From positions 1-45,613 of the IMG/VR virus record IMGVR_UViG_3300042914_001405: a stretch of DNA of 45,613 nucleotides; one strand, written 5' to 3'. The notes under the pieces were generated by a model. It made no database searches, was not told the origin of the DNA, and saw only the letters and a list, made by a program, of their open reading frames with translations. Shown in pieces: positions 30,264 to 40,523 of this stretch. How positions within the stretch are numbered: position 1 is the first letter of the stretch; each line of letters starts with the position of its first letter. The position numbers and the translations under genes are program-made. The stretch is from a virus.

Positions 30264-31378
30264 AAGAATCTTAATCTCCACTTAATAGTTAGATCTCTAT
30301 TCAAATAATCTGCATTATTGCCTTCTATAAATCCTAAATTTTTACTTAAACCCTTCCTACAAAAAAGTTTATACTTCCTTGGATTATTTAGTTGTCTGAA
30401 TGCAAACGGTGGACTATTTCCAGCTTGTAGAGTTTTTTGCATATCAATAGTCCATAAACCTAGGTGATAAATACCACCATACATATTTGCAAATCCTACA
30501 TCTCCTGAAGCTAAACCCACTGAGTATTCTACTATACCATTTGAAGAAAAGTTAGCATTAGCAGAAACACATAATCCACTAGCCACACTACTCATAGAAT
30601 AACCTGCTCTAGGAACGCTAGACATAACCATATTAACAAATCCAGATACATCCATAGAACTAGCAGCATTAAAAAATCCACCAATCACAGGAATTATAGC
30701 GGCTCCAATGAATGGATTAATATCTGTGCTGCCTCTCCGAATATATTGTTTATGATAAGAACTTCCTACAGGAAGCTTTCCACTTCCATCAGGAAAACAT
30801 CCTAATAAACTTGCTACAGTTACTGCTGATAGTGTTGAACTAAACACAGTATTTTGCATCATGCTACTAAAAATAGCTGAAGGCATGAAATTAGTTAATT
30901 GTCCATTTGAGGGAAATACAGAGCTAACTGGAACACCTCCCACAATAGCATTCATTTGTATATTAGGTTCAAGAACCGTTAGAATTGGATCTGGAGGCAC
31001 AGGTAATCCAGCTTTGGGAGGAATAACTAAAGTAGTATCAGTATTAGAATAATTTTCTATAGAAGATATAAAAGTTACAGTAGCAACAACTCCGCTAATA
31101 TTAAGTTCTCCTGCACGGGTTGCAGCTAAAAATTGTTTTGTAGCATCAAAAGAATGAGCATTTGCATTATATGCATCCTTACCAGTTCCAAAAGATATTG
31201 CCTGAATTCTATAGTTAGATGCATCTAGTATAGCTGAAGTTGCTGTATTATTAATACCTGACAATGATCTAGAGACAGTCATAATATCAGCCAATAGTTC
31301 ACCAGCACCGTCAACGATCATGTTGGGTTCTCTAAGAACTAACTCATCTCCAGACCAAATTTCTACTTCGCCTCTCAT
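30260..31378 (-). CDS. Tail-associated protein, longer member of paralogous pair (372 aa)
   Basis: This 372-residue protein begins MRGEVEIWSGDELVLREPNM and ends with 'NRDLTIKWRLRFL', both matching the shorter neighbour. The middle is Gly/Ser/Ala-rich with repeated small hydrophobic segments ('GAAIIPVIGGFFNAASSMDV'), and could be a beta-rich adhesin or trimer body. Its start overlaps the preceding gp7-like stop (TAATG). No family was recognised. Position among baseplate genes and the flexible composition suggest a wedge-periphery or short-fibre part. Confidence 0.72.
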   Translation of the reverse strand: MRGEVEIWSGDELVLREPNMIVDGAGELLADIMTVSRSLSGINNTATSAILDASNYRIQAISFGTGKDAYNANAHSFDATKQFLAATRAGELNISGVVATVTFISSIENYSNTDTTLVIPPKAGLPVPPDPILTVLEPNIQMNAIVGGVPVSSVFPSNGQLTNFMPSAIFSSMMQNTVFSSTLSAVTVASLLGCFPDGSGKLPVGSSYHKQYIRRGSTDINPFIGAAIIPVIGGFFNAASSMDVSGFVNMVMSSVPRAGYSMSSVASGLCVSANANFSSNGIVEYSVGLASGDVGFANMYGGIYHLGLWTIDMQKTLQAGNSPPFAFRQLNNPRKYKLFCRKGLSKNLGFIEGNNADYLNRDLTIKWRLRFL

Positions 31379-34300
31379 TAGTTATCAAACTCCACACTTG
31401 TATAGTTATTATAGGTGGCTGCTTTAACATTAGGCACCCAATCAGGATTAGTTCTATAATTTAATCTACTTCCACCACTAACTTCCAAGATTCCAGAAGT
31501 TGTTGATGCTACTCTAGAAGCGAGAGATGTTGAATATAATCCAGTCTCAAATCCAGCTAATCCGTTAAAGAATTTTAAAACATCTCTTAACTCTTCTTTT
31601 TCAAGATACATTAAATCTTCCTTAACAAAGGGAACTAATGGGATACCTTCTGTCTCTATACCATAACCTAAAGGTATAGCAGCCCAATCTCTTAAAGTAA
31701 GATCTTGTAATTGAATAGAATCAATTAATAAATAAACTTTAGGGTTTGGTATTAAGAATATTTCTACAATATAGTTAGTATCATCTCTATGTACTTGTTC
31801 TGTAATTTTGTACTCAGGATCTTTAATAGGAATAATTTCTAAATACTCTGAGTTATTTTGTACAGTATAATTTCTAGTATCAAAATCTAAAGAATAAGTT
31901 TCAAAATACTCTTCTTTTAAATTTTGTATTGAGAGATTATTAACTTCTGATGTTGGGGTAGAGAAGTTACCTAAACAGGCTAATCCTGTTGGAGGTTTAA
32001 TTTCAAAGTTATAAATATTTGACGATTGTAAAACTTTTGATATTGACAACTCAGAAGTTCTCATGGGATTCCAGCCTTGAGAGGTCCACGACCAAATCAA
32101 TCCGCTAACAGGTTGAGTGTGAATCCAAACACCCATTTGAGCACCACCTAAAGTAGGTTCATACTCATTTGCTACAACAGCCTTAATTTTTAAATTAAAT
32201 CTGTGATCCTTTATAAAGTAATTTCTTCTATCTCCGTAAGATGATAAATCAAATCTTATTCTTGGTAATCCTCCAACAGATTTACACTTTATTACTGTGT
32301 TTTCTATTAGATAATCGTCCATACCTTTTACAGCACCTGAGGAATTTAATTTAAATATTGAGAAATTATTTAGTCTTGGAGCGCCAGAAATATCGCAGAA
32401 TTCAATACCACTTAAAATGTGAGGATTTCTAAATTCTGCATTGTAAGCTCTTCCTTCTATAAATGTTCCACTAAGAGGTATAACCGCTTGAGCACTGGTA
32501 GTGACTACAGTAGTTCCATCAGCACCAGCCTTCCAAATACTGTTAACATCAATAGCACTTGAAGTATAAGCATCTGTTGCTATTAGGTTACTAACAGCAG
32601 AACCAGCAAGTTCAAAATTACAGTTGTACAATCCTTGCCCGTAAACATGAGCAAAAATATTTCCACCAGTGTTATCCATTTCTTTAGGATTCAAACTATG
32701 CTTTGTAAAATACTTAGCGTACTCTCTGTATAGTTCGTGTAATCCTTTTCCAAAGCTAAAGTTTTCATAATCAGCAAAAGAATTAATTACCATACCACTT
32801 GCTACAGCTTCATTAGCTAAACTTACAATATTGTTCTTCCAATAAGTATTTTTAGAATAAGTAGTTGTAGTGGTTTTTGTAATTATATCATTAGATAACG
32901 ACTTAGCTTTTTCATATAGAGCCTTGTTCATCGTTATGTAAATTTGAGGAACTTGTCCTCTATCAACATATCGAGAGGGTCTTGATCCTTCCTCTGGAGC
33001 TTTTGCGTTAGAACCTAATGAGGAAAGACCTCTATAAGGGAATGTGCTACTTGTGTATATACCAGAGAATGCTCTTGGTGAATCGTACTTTTCACAGGCG
33101 TGCCAAACTCCAGAAGGGTTAACTGGATCTACTACAGGATGGAATTTTCCTGCTGAAGCAACATAACCTAAAGTTAGTTCACCTAAGGATGAAGGGAATG
33201 AAGATTCATAAACAGAGGGATCATAAGTTATTGGGCCATTAAAACCTGTTCGATCATAATAGCCTTCATGAGGTAATAAATATTTTAAGTTACGTCTTCT
33301 TGTTGCTCTTCTTGCTACATTCTGTACAGGAGTTATAGTGGTTACAGAAGATAGTAAATTATCTAAAATGTTATCAGCAGAGGCACGCTTAAATGTGCTT
33401 AATCCTCCTCTACCAGAATCTGAACCTAATCCTGTTGTGTCACCACCTCCTGTGGCAAAACTCATAGCAGCACCGCTATATTCAAAGTTACCTAAAACTG
33501 AAGCTGATGTATAAGAAGTAAAATAAGTATCTCTATCTATTCCAACATAATCATACTTTGTGGCAGACATAGTAAAATCATCTACCGAACTTCCAGTAAG
33601 ATTTACTTTTGGAACTGCGTGACCAGGTGAGAATTCTTTAACTACTCTTGAAGCTTCGTACAGAGCATATTTACCATCACCCTCTAATGTAGTTTTACTA
33701 AAATCAAAATCCGTATCTTCAAAATTTACAAATAGGTGAGATGATTTACCACACCAAAGACTTAATAAATTTCTATCAAAGTTAGAAATGTTAAGTATGA
33801 ATTCATCAAAGTTTGGTGGATTTTGAATTGAGCTAAAGAACATTAACCAGTCGCTTAAAGCTCCTAAATCATTATCGGCACTAACCACACTACTTAATAG
33901 GAATTGACCAACTTCTTCAGAGAAATCACTGTTAACTCTGAAACACTTTAGTCTCTCAACTAAGAAATCAACCATCTCAGCAGTTATGCTGCAATCTTTG
34001 TAATACTTTATTTCTTCAAAAGGTGGGAGTGGATAATTTATTTTTTCTCTATAGTTAAATAAGAAATTAAAATCACCAACAGGCTTTAGATAAATAGCAG
34101 TGTCGCCTCTTTGAAGCTCCTCTTCTCCAGCTAAGTAAACTCCTGAACCTAGTACACCATAATTTGTAGCAGCTTGGAAAGCATTTGAGTCTCCTGCTAA
34201 CTTAGCATTAAATTTATACGCTTGGAATCCTACACTACTACTTTCCATAATATGGAAAGGTTTCATGTCGGGTTCGCCTATTAATGTGTATAGACCAACC

Positions 34301-35781
34301 TCTTCACCCGTCTTATTATCTAAGACCATTAGTCTAGGAGGATCAAAAACTTTTCCGTTGAATATGAAATTATTAGGAAATGCTTTGTATAAATCTAGTA
34401 TGATTGAATCCGTTACAATCTTTAGATTTTCTTCTAGACTACTTGTGTTATATTGATGAACATTTGCTCTATTAGCAATTCCAAATGTCCAAGTATTTAA
34501 ATCTTTAAATAAGGGTGATTCAGTTCCAAGTGAGTACCAAATGATGTGAGGTAGATAAGATTCCCAAAGCTCTTGTACTTTTCCTGATACATCAAACACA
34601 GAATCTACGATCAACAAGTTTATAGCAGCTTGAATTGCTGCTAATGTACCGCTTGATTTATAAAGACTAATAGCTGTGAGAAGCTGCTGTCTCCATTTTG
34701 CAGCAGAGTTACCTCTTAGTTTAAATCCAATTAGATCTGCAATATATTGAAGATGCTCATCTCGTACATTCTCAATATCGTATATTAATCCAATGTTCTC
34801 TACTTGATCGCTAATATCTGCAAATTGATATCCTAACGTATTTAAGAACTTTCTATATGGTCCTTTAGATGTTAGATCGTCTAGGTACATTCCTGAATCT
34901 AAAAACTCATCAAGTGCATTCTTTACAGAGTAATCAGTCTGATCAATATAAATAGGAGAATAAACTACATCAACTAAAGTCTTAAGTGCTTCAAGCTTTT
35001 GTATGCCACTTGTATAAGTAGCAACTGGAGAAGATGAAGAAGTATTCAATACTGCGTCTGCTGTTCCAGAAATGTATGAAGTTGGAATGTAAGCATCGAA
35101 CGAGCAGACAGAATTGTTTCTCCACAGGTGTTCTACTAAACCCTTCATTCCATCAACTGTTTCAAGTTTATTACCCATGTATAGAGTATTTAAAGACTCT
35201 AACACATAGCTTGAAGGAGAGTAAGTAAGATTACCTCTACCTGAAGTATTTAGGAAATAAAACCAACCTAAAGAATCTACAAGATAGTTATGGACACTAC
35301 TAGCATTACTATCTCCTGTTAATGCAGATAATGTGGAAATATTAGCTTGTATTTGTCCTGGAGATGTTGAAGTGGCTGGTATTATTTTTGGTAATAAAAC
35401 ACTTGATAAATAAGAATTAAATTCTGCGCTTGTATCAAAATTAGCTAAAGATGTTCCTAATGGTAGAAGTATTTTGGATTCAAAATCGTAAGGAGAAATA
35501 TTTGTAAGTTTATTTTGTTTTACAAAGTATTGAGAAATACCACTTACGTTATTTAAATTTTTAGTTTGAGTTCCAGTTACTGATGATAATGAAATTACTT
35601 TAGAAAAATTATTTGCTAAGTTAACGTGACAGTTTATAAGTTGTGATACTGGATTTAAACCTTCTCCACTAAGATTTATATCTTCTTCTATATAAACATC
35701 TGGAGTAATTAACTCCAGTAGATCCACAAAGTTTGTTTTGTGGTATCTTCTAGAATTAGGTGTAAACTTATTAACTCCCAT
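31378..35781 (-). CDS. Baseplate wedge protein, gp7-like, with tail-protein-I-type domain (1467 aa)
   Basis: This very large protein (1467 residues, against 1032 in T4 gp7) lies directly after the gp6-like gene, as in T4. Residues about 325-410 ('VENIGLIYDIENVRDEHLQY', then 'IADLIGFKLRGNSAAKWRQQ', then 'LLTAISLYKSSGTLAAIQAA') match the tail-protein-I-like helical domain found in gp7 and P2 gpI. The rest is beta-rich and full of Asn, Ser, Gly and aromatic residues. In contractile tails this protein links wedge to sheath contraction and fibres. The start overlaps the gp6 stop by one base (TAATG). Confidence 0.82.
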   Translation of the reverse strand: MGVNKFTPNSRRYHKTNFVDLLELITPDVYIEEDINLSGEGLNPVSQLINCHVNLANNFSKVISLSSVTGTQTKNLNNVSGISQYFVKQNKLTNISPYDFESKILLPLGTSLANFDTSAEFNSYLSSVLLPKIIPATSTSPGQIQANISTLSALTGDSNASSVHNYLVDSLGWFYFLNTSGRGNLTYSPSSYVLESLNTLYMGNKLETVDGMKGLVEHLWRNNSVCSFDAYIPTSYISGTADAVLNTSSSSPVATYTSGIQKLEALKTLVDVVYSPIYIDQTDYSVKNALDEFLDSGMYLDDLTSKGPYRKFLNTLGYQFADISDQVENIGLIYDIENVRDEHLQYIADLIGFKLRGNSAAKWRQQLLTAISLYKSSGTLAAIQAAINLLIVDSVFDVSGKVQELWESYLPHIIWYSLGTESPLFKDLNTWTFGIANRANVHQYNTSSLEENLKIVTDSIILDLYKAFPNNFIFNGKVFDPPRLMVLDNKTGEEVGLYTLIGEPDMKPFHIMESSSVGFQAYKFNAKLAGDSNAFQAATNYGVLGSGVYLAGEEELQRGDTAIYLKPVGDFNFLFNYREKINYPLPPFEEIKYYKDCSITAEMVDFLVERLKCFRVNSDFSEEVGQFLLSSVVSADNDLGALSDWLMFFSSIQNPPNFDEFILNISNFDRNLLSLWCGKSSHLFVNFEDTDFDFSKTTLEGDGKYALYEASRVVKEFSPGHAVPKVNLTGSSVDDFTMSATKYDYVGIDRDTYFTSYTSASVLGNFEYSGAAMSFATGGGDTTGLGSDSGRGGLSTFKRASADNILDNLLSSVTTITPVQNVARRATRRRNLKYLLPHEGYYDRTGFNGPITYDPSVYESSFPSSLGELTLGYVASAGKFHPVVDPVNPSGVWHACEKYDSPRAFSGIYTSSTFPYRGLSSLGSNAKAPEEGSRPSRYVDRGQVPQIYITMNKALYEKAKSLSNDIITKTTTTTYSKNTYWKNNIVSLANEAVASGMVINSFADYENFSFGKGLHELYREYAKYFTKHSLNPKEMDNTGGNIFAHVYGQGLYNCNFELAGSAVSNLIATDAYTSSAIDVNSIWKAGADGTTVVTTSAQAVIPLSGTFIEGRAYNAEFRNPHILSGIEFCDISGAPRLNNFSIFKLNSSGAVKGMDDYLIENTVIKCKSVGGLPRIRFDLSSYGDRRNYFIKDHRFNLKIKAVVANEYEPTLGGAQMGVWIHTQPVSGLIWSWTSQGWNPMRTSELSISKVLQSSNIYNFEIKPPTGLACLGNFSTPTSEVNNLSIQNLKEEYFETYSLDFDTRNYTVQNNSEYLEIIPIKDPEYKITEQVHRDDTNYIVEIFLIPNPKVYLLIDSIQLQDLTLRDWAAIPLGYGIETEGIPLVPFVKEDLMYLEKEELRDVLKFFNGLAGFETGLYSTSLASRVASTTSGILEVSGGSRLNYRTNPDWVPNVKAATYNNYTSVEFDN

Positions 35782-37373
35782 TAGTCTAGTAGCTCTATAT
35801 TAATTGTTAGATTGTTTAGTTGAATTATTTCATTAAATTCAATAGGAACATCTTGACTCAAGTTATCAATTGATGAGAATCTTACTTCATCAATTTCAAA
35901 AATCTTTCTATTTAGTTCTGCAATTATAAGATCTTGACCAAACTCTCTATTGTCAACATTCATGTATTGTAGAATACTATCTCTTACTTTAGCTTTTATT
36001 TGATCTTGATTCTTTTCAAGTTCTTTATCTACTCTAACAGTAACTACTAAATCTATAGTTCTAATTAAACCATCCACAATAACTAAATCATCTGTAGCCA
36101 TCTTCTTCAAATTCATAGCATCTAAAAGTTGAGTTTTGAAGTTAGTTGTAGCTCTTTGTAATTGAAGATCTGAAGCCTTTTCAAGCACATACATATCAAT
36201 TACGTTAGCAGATGAATAAGCTTTTCTTAATGCTGCTGTAGCTTTTCCTACAGTTCCGTAGTTACTAATAAACGTGTTTGCAAATACAGAATAATCTTCT
36301 AAAGTAACTAATCTATCTTGTCTCCTGAAAGTTAGAGGAGCATATCGTTTAGCGTGTTCTATAGTTTCTGCGTTTGATCCACCTGTACCTTTAGAGATAT
36401 TTGTTAATGTTGCTGTTCTACTTCCTAAAATAGTTACAAGTGTATTTATATAGTTATTAGGGATATTGCCTCTAGTACCTCCACCTATTCTATATTGAAC
36501 TCTATAGGTAGCATTTTCCGATGGACTTACCCCAGTGCTATTATCACCAAACAATACAGTAGCATTATAATCATCATCATATATTACTTGGAAAATTTTA
36601 TCATTTACTCCTGACGCAAAGTAAATGTTTTCTACTTCTTTATAAGCTCCATTAGCAACTGTTTTAGTAGTATCTGTTATAAATACTTGAACACTTCCAT
36701 CAATTACTGGACCTTGTAATAATTTTATTGATTTTACACCTTCGGTTGCTGCAAAATCACCAGACTCTTCTACTAAAGCACCTTCTTGAAAAACTAGGTT
36801 ATCAAAAACATTCTTTAATGCACCTTTACCTTCTTGAGTTGCTCTTAAAGTTATATTTCCATTATTAGTTATATTGTCAACTAATCCATTAGTAACTTTG
36901 TATAAAGTAAAAGTTAAAGATCCTCCATCTTCAGGGGATGTAGTAGTAATAACTCTTTGCGAGGGTGTTAATGTAATTACTTGTCCTCCTAAAGATGTAG
37001 TAGTTTGAACAGTTAATTTACCTTGAGACGCTGCACTCAATGGACCCTTCATTCTAACACCAATCAAATTTAGTAACTTTTTAACACTAGCTCTTTGCTT
37101 TGCAGTTACTAAAAAGTTTTCATTAGCTAACATATCTGCTTTCATTGATAGAACTGAGCCCATGTAGGCTGCTAGTTCTATAAACATCATACCTAAATCT
37201 GATTCTACAAAATATTGATAATCATTTGGGTATACAGCTTTAGCGTAATTAATCAATGAATCTCTTAAAGTAAGAAAATCAGTTGCTGCGAAATTTATTA
37301 AAGTTGGCCTTTTCTGTAAAGGAATCTCAGCCAACTTCATAAAATCAGATGTAATTGTTCCAGATACGTTCAT
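35781..37373 (-). CDS. 6: Baseplate wedge protein, gp6-like (baseplate J family)
   Basis: This 530-residue protein resembles T4 gp6: the N-terminal 'NFAATDFLTLRDSLINYAKA', then 'VYPNDYQYFVESDLGMMFIE', then 'LAAYMGSVLSMKADMLANEN' (27-86) is the conserved block of the baseplate J family. The 'YRVQYRIGGGTRGNIPNNYI' segment (near 290-310) and the C-terminal 'VTVRVDKELEKNQDQIKAKV' (near 440-460) also match. In T4 it is 660 residues, so this is a shorter form. It forms the ring joining baseplate wedges. It overlaps the gp25-like gene by ATGA, and its stop overlaps the next start (TAATG). Confidence 0.9.
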   Translation of the reverse strand: MNVSGTITSDFMKLAEIPLQKRPTLINFAATDFLTLRDSLINYAKAVYPNDYQYFVESDLGMMFIELAAYMGSVLSMKADMLANENFLVTAKQRASVKKLLNLIGVRMKGPLSAASQGKLTVQTTTSLGGQVITLTPSQRVITTTSPEDGGSLTFTLYKVTNGLVDNITNNGNITLRATQEGKGALKNVFDNLVFQEGALVEESGDFAATEGVKSIKLLQGPVIDGSVQVFITDTTKTVANGAYKEVENIYFASGVNDKIFQVIYDDDYNATVLFGDNSTGVSPSENATYRVQYRIGGGTRGNIPNNYINTLVTILGSRTATLTNISKGTGGSNAETIEHAKRYAPLTFRRQDRLVTLEDYSVFANTFISNYGTVGKATAALRKAYSSANVIDMYVLEKASDLQLQRATTNFKTQLLDAMNLKKMATDDLVIVDGLIRTIDLVVTVRVDKELEKNQDQIKAKVRDSILQYMNVDNREFGQDLIIAELNRKIFEIDEVRFSSIDNLSQDVPIEFNEIIQLNNLTINIELLD

Positions 37374-37834
37374 GTTATAACTACCTCAACATCAAATATT
37401 TCTAATTCGTTTGTATTTAGTTGTATACTTAAAATAACCTCTAATGAGTTACCTCCAGAAGGTCCAGAATCTCCAGTGGGGATAACAGCAAGTTTAGTTA
37501 GTGTAGCTCCTTTGATATAATTATTAAAGGAGAATTCAACCTCTCTTCTTATAGACTCAAAGGTTATTTCATCTAGAGGCTCAAATAAATACTTTTTTAA
37601 ATTGCAACCAAAGTTTGGAAGCATTACTCGTTCTCCAGGTTCCGTAAGTAGGAGTTGTTTTACAGCATCCTTAATCATATCGACACCTGAGCGTCTAGCA
37701 AAATAACCTCCTCCTATATTAGATCCTAAAGGATACGCTAGTCCTAAAACCTGCTGTCTTTGAGACTTAGGAGCTTTTATTTTATATTCAGGAGGCACTC
37801 TCCCGTATATGGTAGATGTTTGATTAGCTGCCAT
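37370..37834 (-). CDS. 25: Baseplate wedge protein, gp25-like
   Basis: This 154-residue protein has the gp25/GPW signature: 'DMIKDAVKQLLLTEPGERVM', then 'LPNFGCNLKKYLFEPLDEIT' (53-92), the lysozyme-related fold that connects the sheath to the baseplate wedge. T4 gp25 has 132 residues; the extra N-terminal segment is 'MAANQTSTIYGRVPPEYKIK'. It lies between the LamG-type protein and the gp6-like gene, as expected for the wedge cluster. The start overlaps the previous stop (TAATG), and its end overlaps gp6 (ATGA). Confidence 0.93.
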   Translation of the reverse strand: MAANQTSTIYGRVPPEYKIKAPKSQRQQVLGLAYPLGSNIGGGYFARRSGVDMIKDAVKQLLLTEPGERVMLPNFGCNLKKYLFEPLDEITFESIRREVEFSFNNYIKGATLTKLAVIPTGDSGPSGGNSLEVILSIQLNTNELEIFDVEVVIT

Positions 37835-40515
37835 TATAATTTAATGGTTTTAAAGAAACCTTGTTGAGCTTTATAATTAGTTAAAACTTCTGAATTATTT
37901 AGGGGTCTAGAGTAGAATTTTAAACTTCCTATATGTCCTCTTAGACCGCTAACTATACCCCCTCTATTTCCACCCATAAAGTTACCATACTGATACATTC
38001 CATCAGTATATCCCCCACCAACAATCCAAGGTGTATAGAATGGATTTAGTTTTGGACCCTGTTTTAATACTGTGGGACCATCAACTGAACTCGTAGAATA
38101 CTCAAAACTGTTACCCTTCTTAAAGGTAGGAACTCCTATTGGATCTTTTTCGTTAACTCCAAATACAGTTGAAATAGATGATGTGGCAACTAAAGAACCA
38201 TCAGCATACATTTTAATCGTATCAGTTAATGGATCACAAGTAATATCTACGAGAACAAATTGAGAAGACACATTTCCGAATGCAGTGGAGGATAAGTCTA
38301 CTTTCATTTTATAGAAAGTTGTGTAATCTTGACAGTCATCATTATTTATAAATGACGTTGAAGAAAAATCTCTAGATTGTGTTGGGGCTATAAAGAAGCT
38401 AAGAGATGATGCTGGATCATTTAAAGCATTCAAATTACTAAACCCAGAAGATACCTGAGTTATTCTTCTATCTCTAGTAAATCCACACAAAAGCCCTTTA
38501 ACAATTTCACTGCCTCTATTATTTCTCAAATAGTCTAGATCCATTAATTGACCTGTGTGATCTAAAGCACTATAGTTTGCAGCAACTCCTACGTTCTCGC
38601 ACCCAAGCAATACTTTGGTAAGAGATGATGTTGTTGAACTTAACCATCCAACTTCAGCATCCATTATGTTAGGAACATAAACCCAACATTCAAAAGTAAA
38701 TCCATTTGGCGAATAAGTTAGATCTTTGAATTCAGTTGTATCAGGGAGTCTAACATATGATCCTAAAGCAGATGCTGTTGCTGGGCTTGTGCTTCTATTC
38801 TTTACTATACCTTCGATATAAGGAATTCCTAATCCTGAGAAGAATACAGATCTCTTAGACGCTCCTACTAATTGAGCATTGTTATAATTACCTACTCCTG
38901 CATTATTTTCACTCTTGTATAATAACGAAGAAGGTAGAGATATTTCAGTTTCTAAGAAATTATAAACTGCGAATAGTCCATCTGTAACTATTTCATCTGT
39001 TAAAGATAGGACTGATGCTCCATTTGTTCCCGAAGGTGAATATAGAATACTTCCTTTACCAACTGTAGGAACTCTTAAGTGATCTAATCGTAATGGAGAT
39101 GTTGACGCAGGTTGCACAAATCTTGCATTTATTGGTAATATTATTCCATCAACATCTCCCTGCTTGAATGTTAATGCTTTTTGTCTTTCTAGATCTACTG
39201 AAACATCACTATCAGCTAAATAAGAGAAATCGTTTATAGGGACTTCTCCTGGAGCAAACAATGGAGTCGTTTGTCCTCCATATATTTGAGGAGCCTTGAT
39301 TGCAACTTCTATTTGTTTTTTACGTTTATTTATTTTTGCGTTGTGTGCAGTTAATTGAGAAATCATTAACTGTCTTTGATTTGTTATCACAGAAGTAGCT
39401 TCACCAGCATCAATAAATCTTACAAGTTCAGATGATAAATCCAACATCTGCTTATCACGCTGTCTCTTCAAAAGTAATAAGAAATCATCTTGATCGTAGT
39501 AAGCTTGTAAAGCTCTGCTATCGTCTATTATTTCGGGATCAAATAAATTGTCTTTGTATTTATTTAAAGCATTTAAAGATACAGCTTGACCTTTACCACC
39601 TAAATTAGGATCGTAATTATACTTCCATTCATCTCCAACAGCTACGATTCCTGATATAGCTGCGTAGGCTGGATCGAGTCCTCCTGTTCGTGAGTCATAG
39701 TAAAGACCATCAGTGGTTAACACATATTGTCCATTAACAGAAATTGGTGGACCGTATGTTAATCTAAATACGCCTTCTCTAGATTCGGCCTCTACCTCTG
39801 GATCCTCTATTGTGGCTCTACAGAAAGATGTTCCTGATAAGAACTCATTAAATTCTGAACAATCTGAAATCTTAGGCTCAAGTTCTGGATTAGCTTCTCT
39901 CTCAGCTAAGATAGTATCAATGTTACTAATTAATGCATCAGCTTGAGTAAGGAATGTGGCTGTCTTTTCTAATCTTGCTTTATCTCCAGCATATGTAGTT
40001 GCTATTCTAGCAGGACTTCTAGATGCTCCAGATGTACCTGATTTAAACTTATTAACAGTGCTAAGTTTATCAAAACATTCTTTTATAGCATTTATCTCAT
40101 TTACTATATTGGTATAGTTTTGGTATAATTGAGCACCAACGGAAGCTGCGTATTGAAAGGCTGCTAACAACCCCGCAAGATCATTATTTGATTGAGAGCT
40201 ATTCTCATCAATACCCATCCAAGATGTATCAGACCCAAATTTAAAAGTACCAGTTTCAGTATCAAATTCAATGATGCCAGTATCTAACATTATCTTCTTA
40301 AATACTTCTCTAGTAATCTCATTAGCCTTAGCCTTTCCAGCTAATACTTGAGATCTAAGATCTGTTAAAATAGAACTTGGTAATAGTCTAAGTAAGTTTG
40401 CAGTTAAATTAAGTAAGCAACTAGGTAAACCAAAAGACATACCTAGAGCTTGTATAGCCCCTGTGCCTGTTTGTCCTTGTACTCTTAAAAATGTGTTTAG
40501 ATCAAAAGATGCCAT
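37834..40515 (-). CDS. Baseplate-region protein with C-terminal LamG/concanavalin-like domain (893 aa)
   Basis: The first 250 residues are helical, with Gly/Pro-poor segments such as 'ANLLRLLPSSILTDLRSQVL' and 'VNEINAIKECFDKLS'. From about residue 500 to 893 the pattern resembles a laminin-G/concanavalin-like jelly roll: 'YVRLPDTTEFKDLTYSPNGF' then 'TFECWVYVP' early on, 'QFVLVDITCDPLTDTIKMYA' then 'DGSLVAT' near the middle, and 'GHIGSLKFYSRPLNNSEVLT' at the end. These domains usually bind carbohydrate. GAGGT lies five bases before the start. It sits between the spike and gp25-like genes, an unusual place for an adhesin, so it may be a baseplate-anchored sugar-binding protein. Confidence 0.82.
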   Translation of the reverse strand: MASFDLNTFLRVQGQTGTGAIQALGMSFGLPSCLLNLTANLLRLLPSSILTDLRSQVLAGKAKANEITREVFKKIMLDTGIIEFDTETGTFKFGSDTSWMGIDENSSQSNNDLAGLLAAFQYAASVGAQLYQNYTNIVNEINAIKECFDKLSTVNKFKSGTSGASRSPARIATTYAGDKARLEKTATFLTQADALISNIDTILAEREANPELEPKISDCSEFNEFLSGTSFCRATIEDPEVEAESREGVFRLTYGPPISVNGQYVLTTDGLYYDSRTGGLDPAYAAISGIVAVGDEWKYNYDPNLGGKGQAVSLNALNKYKDNLFDPEIIDDSRALQAYYDQDDFLLLLKRQRDKQMLDLSSELVRFIDAGEATSVITNQRQLMISQLTAHNAKINKRKKQIEVAIKAPQIYGGQTTPLFAPGEVPINDFSYLADSDVSVDLERQKALTFKQGDVDGIILPINARFVQPASTSPLRLDHLRVPTVGKGSILYSPSGTNGASVLSLTDEIVTDGLFAVYNFLETEISLPSSLLYKSENNAGVGNYNNAQLVGASKRSVFFSGLGIPYIEGIVKNRSTSPATASALGSYVRLPDTTEFKDLTYSPNGFTFECWVYVPNIMDAEVGWLSSTTSSLTKVLLGCENVGVAANYSALDHTGQLMDLDYLRNNRGSEIVKGLLCGFTRDRRITQVSSGFSNLNALNDPASSLSFFIAPTQSRDFSSTSFINNDDCQDYTTFYKMKVDLSSTAFGNVSSQFVLVDITCDPLTDTIKMYADGSLVATSSISTVFGVNEKDPIGVPTFKKGNSFEYSTSSVDGPTVLKQGPKLNPFYTPWIVGGGYTDGMYQYGNFMGGNRGGIVSGLRGHIGSLKFYSRPLNNSEVLTNYKAQQGFFKTIKL

Positions 40516-40523
40516 TTAAACCT

